The notes under the pieces: model-generated
What the model saw: the letters and a program-made list of their open reading frames with translations, nothing else
What the model was told of the DNA's origin: nothing
Databases searched by the model: none
Shown: positions 4,190 to 5,791 of the stretch, piece by piece
Layout: each line of letters begins with the position of its first letter
How positions within the stretch are numbered: position 1 is the stretch's first letter
Source of the DNA: Clostridia bacterium
GTDB taxonomy: Bacteria; Bacillota; Clostridia; Christensenellales; CAG-917
Direction: 5' to 3'
DNA: 5,791 nt
Assembly (NCBI GenBank): GCA_900769205.1
Contig: CAAGFS010000153.1
Span: forward strand, 1 to 5,791
Made by a program: the position numbers and the translations under genes

Positions 4190-5551
4190 TTATTTCACAA
4201 ACGCGCTGAACGCCTTGTGTGCGGTGTATATGTCCGCTTTGGAGATAAGCTCGTAGGGTGCGTGCATTGAAAGCACGGGGACGCCCATATCCACGGTGTC
4301 GATGTTCATATTTGCAATGAACTTTGCAACCGTTCCGCCACCGCCGAGATCCACTCTGCCAAGCTCGCCCGTCTGCCATATCACGTTTTCTTTTGCAAGC
4401 ACACCGCGCAGATAGCCGATATATTCCGCAGAAGCGTCGTTGCTTCCGCTCTTTCCGCGCGAGCCTGTAAACTTGTTCATCGTCACGCCGCAGTTGACGA
4501 AGCCCGCGTTCATTTCCTCGAAAGCCGAGGCGTAAGCCGGGTCATAACCCGCGGTGACGTCTGCCGAGATGCACTTGGAATGTTCGCGCAACACGGACGG
4601 GTTGACGCCGTAGCTGCGTGCGATCTCGTTGAGTATGTCGTTGATGAGCACGCACTGCATGCCGGTGTTGCCTTCGCTTCCGATTTCTTCCTTGTCGGCG
4701 AGAATGCAAAGCACGGTCTGCTCTGTTTCCGTCTGCAACGTGGCGGTGATTTCGGGGTAGGTGCACACTCTGTCGTCGTGTCCGTAGCTTGCGACGAAGG
4801 CTCTGTCAAATCCGACGTCCTTTGCCTTGACGGCGGGCACCGCTTCGAGCTCTGCGGAAATGAAGTCTTCTTCGCTCACGCCGTATTTGTCGTGAAGGAT
4901 TTGCAAAACGCCTTTCTTCACCGCGTCTTTCTCGTCGTCTTTGACGGGAATGCCGCCCACGAGCAAATTGAGATTTTCGGCGGGGAAACCGTCCGCAATC
5001 GTCTTTGTCACCTGCTCTTGCGAAAGGTGCGGAAGAAGGTCGGTGATGTAAAACACGGGGTCGTTTTCGTCTTCGCCCACTCTGACGGTGACGTTCGTGC
5101 CGTCTTTGAGCGCGACTACGCCGTGAAGCGCAAGCGGAATGGTGAGCCATTGATACTTTTTGATTCCGCCGTAATAATGCGTTTTGAGATACGCAAGACT
5201 TGCTTTTTCAAAAAGCGGAACTTGTTTGAGGTCAAGTCTCGGGCTGTCAACGTGAGCGACGAGAATACGAACACCGTTTTGGGCAATATCCGCGCTTCCC
5301 GCTCGCAGAATAAACAGACCTTTTCCGCGGTTGTTGTAGTAGAGTTTGTCACCGGGAGTGATTGCGTCGCCGAGCGTATAGGGCTTGTAGCCTTCTTTTT
5401 CAATCCACTCGACGGATTCGGCAACGACTTCTCTTTCGGTTTTGCCGTTGTCGAGAAACTTCTTGTAGCCTTGTGCATAATCGCTTATGGCTTTAAGCTC
5501 GTTTTCGTCAGCCAAAGCGTAAACGTTTTGTCTTTTGTAGGTAAGATCCAT
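4190..5551 (-). CDS. apeA: M18 family metallo-aminopeptidase, ApeA-like
   Basis: 453 residues, close to the roughly 460 of clostridial and Thermotoga ApeA-type enzymes. It hydrolyses N-terminal residues from peptides in the cytoplasm with two bound metal ions. Motifs seen in order: VAHVDSPRLDLK (98-109; H100 ligand, D102), HYYGGIKKYQW (125-135), GHDDRVC (257-263; D260 the likely bridging ligand), ADKEEIGSEGNTG (285-297; E288 base, E289 ligand), SADVTAGYDP (329-338; D331 ligand), KFTGSRGKSGSNDA (360-373), LGRVDLGGGGTVA (397-409) and LSMHAPYE (427-434; H430 ligand). Nothing essential is missing. The ATG at 5551 is chosen because AAGGAAGG (5558-5565) lies 6 nt upstream. An in-frame start further up at 5665 would run through the promoter. 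It is convergent with the ApeB-like gene and divergent from the M29 gene. Confidence 0.96.
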   Translation of the reverse strand: MDLTYKRQNVYALADENELKAISDYAQGYKKFLDNGKTEREVVAESVEWIEKEGYKPYTLGDAITPGDKLYYNNRGKGLFILRAGSADIAQNGVRILVAHVDSPRLDLKQVPLFEKASLAYLKTHYYGGIKKYQWLTIPLALHGVVALKDGTNVTVRVGEDENDPVFYITDLLPHLSQEQVTKTIADGFPAENLNLLVGGIPVKDDEKDAVKKGVLQILHDKYGVSEEDFISAELEAVPAVKAKDVGFDRAFVASYGHDDRVCTYPEITATLQTETEQTVLCILADKEEIGSEGNTGMQCVLINDILNEIARSYGVNPSVLREHSKCISADVTAGYDPAYASAFEEMNAGFVNCGVTMNKFTGSRGKSGSNDASAEYIGYLRGVLAKENVIWQTGELGRVDLGGGGTVAKFIANMNIDTVDMGVPVLSMHAPYELISKADIYTAHKAFSAFVK

Positions 5552-5557
5552 ATCAAG

Positions 5558-5565
5558 CCTTCCTT
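5558..5565 (-). promoter_or_regulatory. Ribosome binding site that fixes the start at 5551
   Basis: On the minus strand AAGGAAGG lies 6 nt before the ATG. The residues following this ATG (MDLTYKRQNVYALAD) look like a normal M18 start, while the in-frame extension upstream has no such site. Confidence 0.85.
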
Positions 5566-5582
5566 TATATTTGCTGAAAACA

Positions 5583-5610
5583 ATTATACCACACCCCCGC
5601 CAAAAAGCAA
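5583..5610 (-). promoter_or_regulatory. Promoter of the ApeA-like aminopeptidase
   Basis: On the minus strand TGGTATAAT (TATAAT at 5588-5583) is a perfect -10 with a TGn extension. TTGCTT (5610-5605) is a weak -35 at 16 nt. The start point would be near 5576, about 25 nt before the ATG. Confidence 0.68.
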
Positions 5611-5648
5611 CAATTTCCCGCGCGCATAAATATAAATGTGCTTTGCTC

Positions 5649-5677
5649 TTTTCAAACGCTTGCAAAAGTGGTATAAT
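5649..5677 (+). promoter_or_regulatory. Promoter of the M29 aminopeptidase
   Basis: TTTTCA (5649-5654), 17 nt, TATAAT (5672-5677), with a TGn extension just before the -10. The start point would be near 5684. The decamer TGGTATAATT is shared exactly with the divergent ApeA-like promoter. Confidence 0.68.
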
Positions 5678-5722
5678 TCAAGCACGTTGAAAACGCGAAA
5701 TCAACTTTTTTGAAGGTGAATT

Positions 5723-5791
5723 ATGATACTTGATCCAAGACAACAAAAACTTGCTCACAATCTTGTCAACTACTCGATCCACGTCGGCAAA
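5723..5791 (+). CDS. Start of a probable M29 family aminopeptidase (partial)
   Basis: Only the first 23 codons are in the window; the frame runs open off the right edge. The opening residues MILDPRQQKLAHNLVNYS match the typical start of M29 (AmpS/PepS/AmpT-type) aminopeptidases, which commonly read like DPRxxKLAxxLVNYSxxVKxG. The family is cytoplasmic and metal-dependent with broad N-terminal specificity; its metal ligands lie in the missing C-terminal part, so none can be checked. The ATG follows GAAGGTG (5712-5718) at 4 nt, and a good promoter lies upstream. It diverges from the ApeA-like gene. The call rests on a short match, although the peptidase neighbours support it. Confidence 0.7.
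   Translation, partial: MILDPRQQKLAHNLVNYSIHVGK

Noticed and set aside
4580..5629. Plus-strand open frame of 349 codons opposite the ApeA-like gene
   Set aside because: It is antisense to a protein with every M18 motif intact; its Val/Phe-rich translation is typical of reverse-strand shadow and it has no ribosome site.
5552..5665. N-terminal extension of the ApeA-like protein by 38 residues
   Set aside because: It would cover the -10 box, promoter spacer and ribosome site of the gene, and adds residues not expected in M18 enzymes.

Overview
The window looks like chromosomal DNA from a low-to-medium G+C Gram-positive bacterium, most likely an uncultured member of the Clostridia (Bacillota). 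The support is strong AAGGAG-type ribosome sites, good sigma-A-like promoters (TTGnnn, 17 nt, TATAAT-like), a tRNA with encoded CCA, and the pairing of two clostridial-type M18 aminopeptidases (ApeA-like and ApeB-like) with the start of an M29 aminopeptidase. Taxonomy is inference only.

Left part (1-1200): one leftward gene for a Fic/DOC-fold protein (68-1006). Its Fic motif is intact except that the catalytic histidine is a glutamine. Its promoter sits inside a 14-bp interrupted palindrome. This part is visibly AT-richer than the rest (19 G/C in the 60 bases 481-540, against 33 in 3001-3060), so it may be acquired.

Middle part (1195-1937): about 930 bases without a protein gene, but structured. 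It holds an orphan leftward terminator (1195-1232), two related stem-loops built from tRNA T-arm sequence (1345-1389 and 1413-1455), a leftward terminator (1463-1504), an intact tRNA-Ser(CGA) on the minus strand (1511-1601), and two nearly identical 58-base repeats (1632-1689, 1741-1798). Each repeat begins, in the tRNA direction, with an exact copy of the first 22 bases of that tRNA. A strong leftward promoter at 1841-1869 lies upstream of everything, so promoter, two tRNA-fragment repeats, intact tRNA and terminator read as one transcription unit. This is the most unusual part of the window.

Right part (1881-5791): a rightward gene for an unrecognised four-helix membrane protein (1938-2678) with its own promoter and terminator; a rightward ApeB-like M18 aminopeptidase (2795-4036) whose -35 box is framed by an inverted repeat; a perfect palindrome serving as a two-way terminator; a leftward ApeA-like M18 aminopeptidase (4190-5551); and, diverging from it, the first 23 codons of a probable M29 aminopeptidase (5723 to the window edge). 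Three metallo-aminopeptidases side by side suggest a locus for the last steps of cytoplasmic peptide breakdown. Each has its own promoter, so they are neighbours and not one operon. I see no phage, CRISPR, integrase or complete mobile element, and nothing that is clearly a new multi-gene system.
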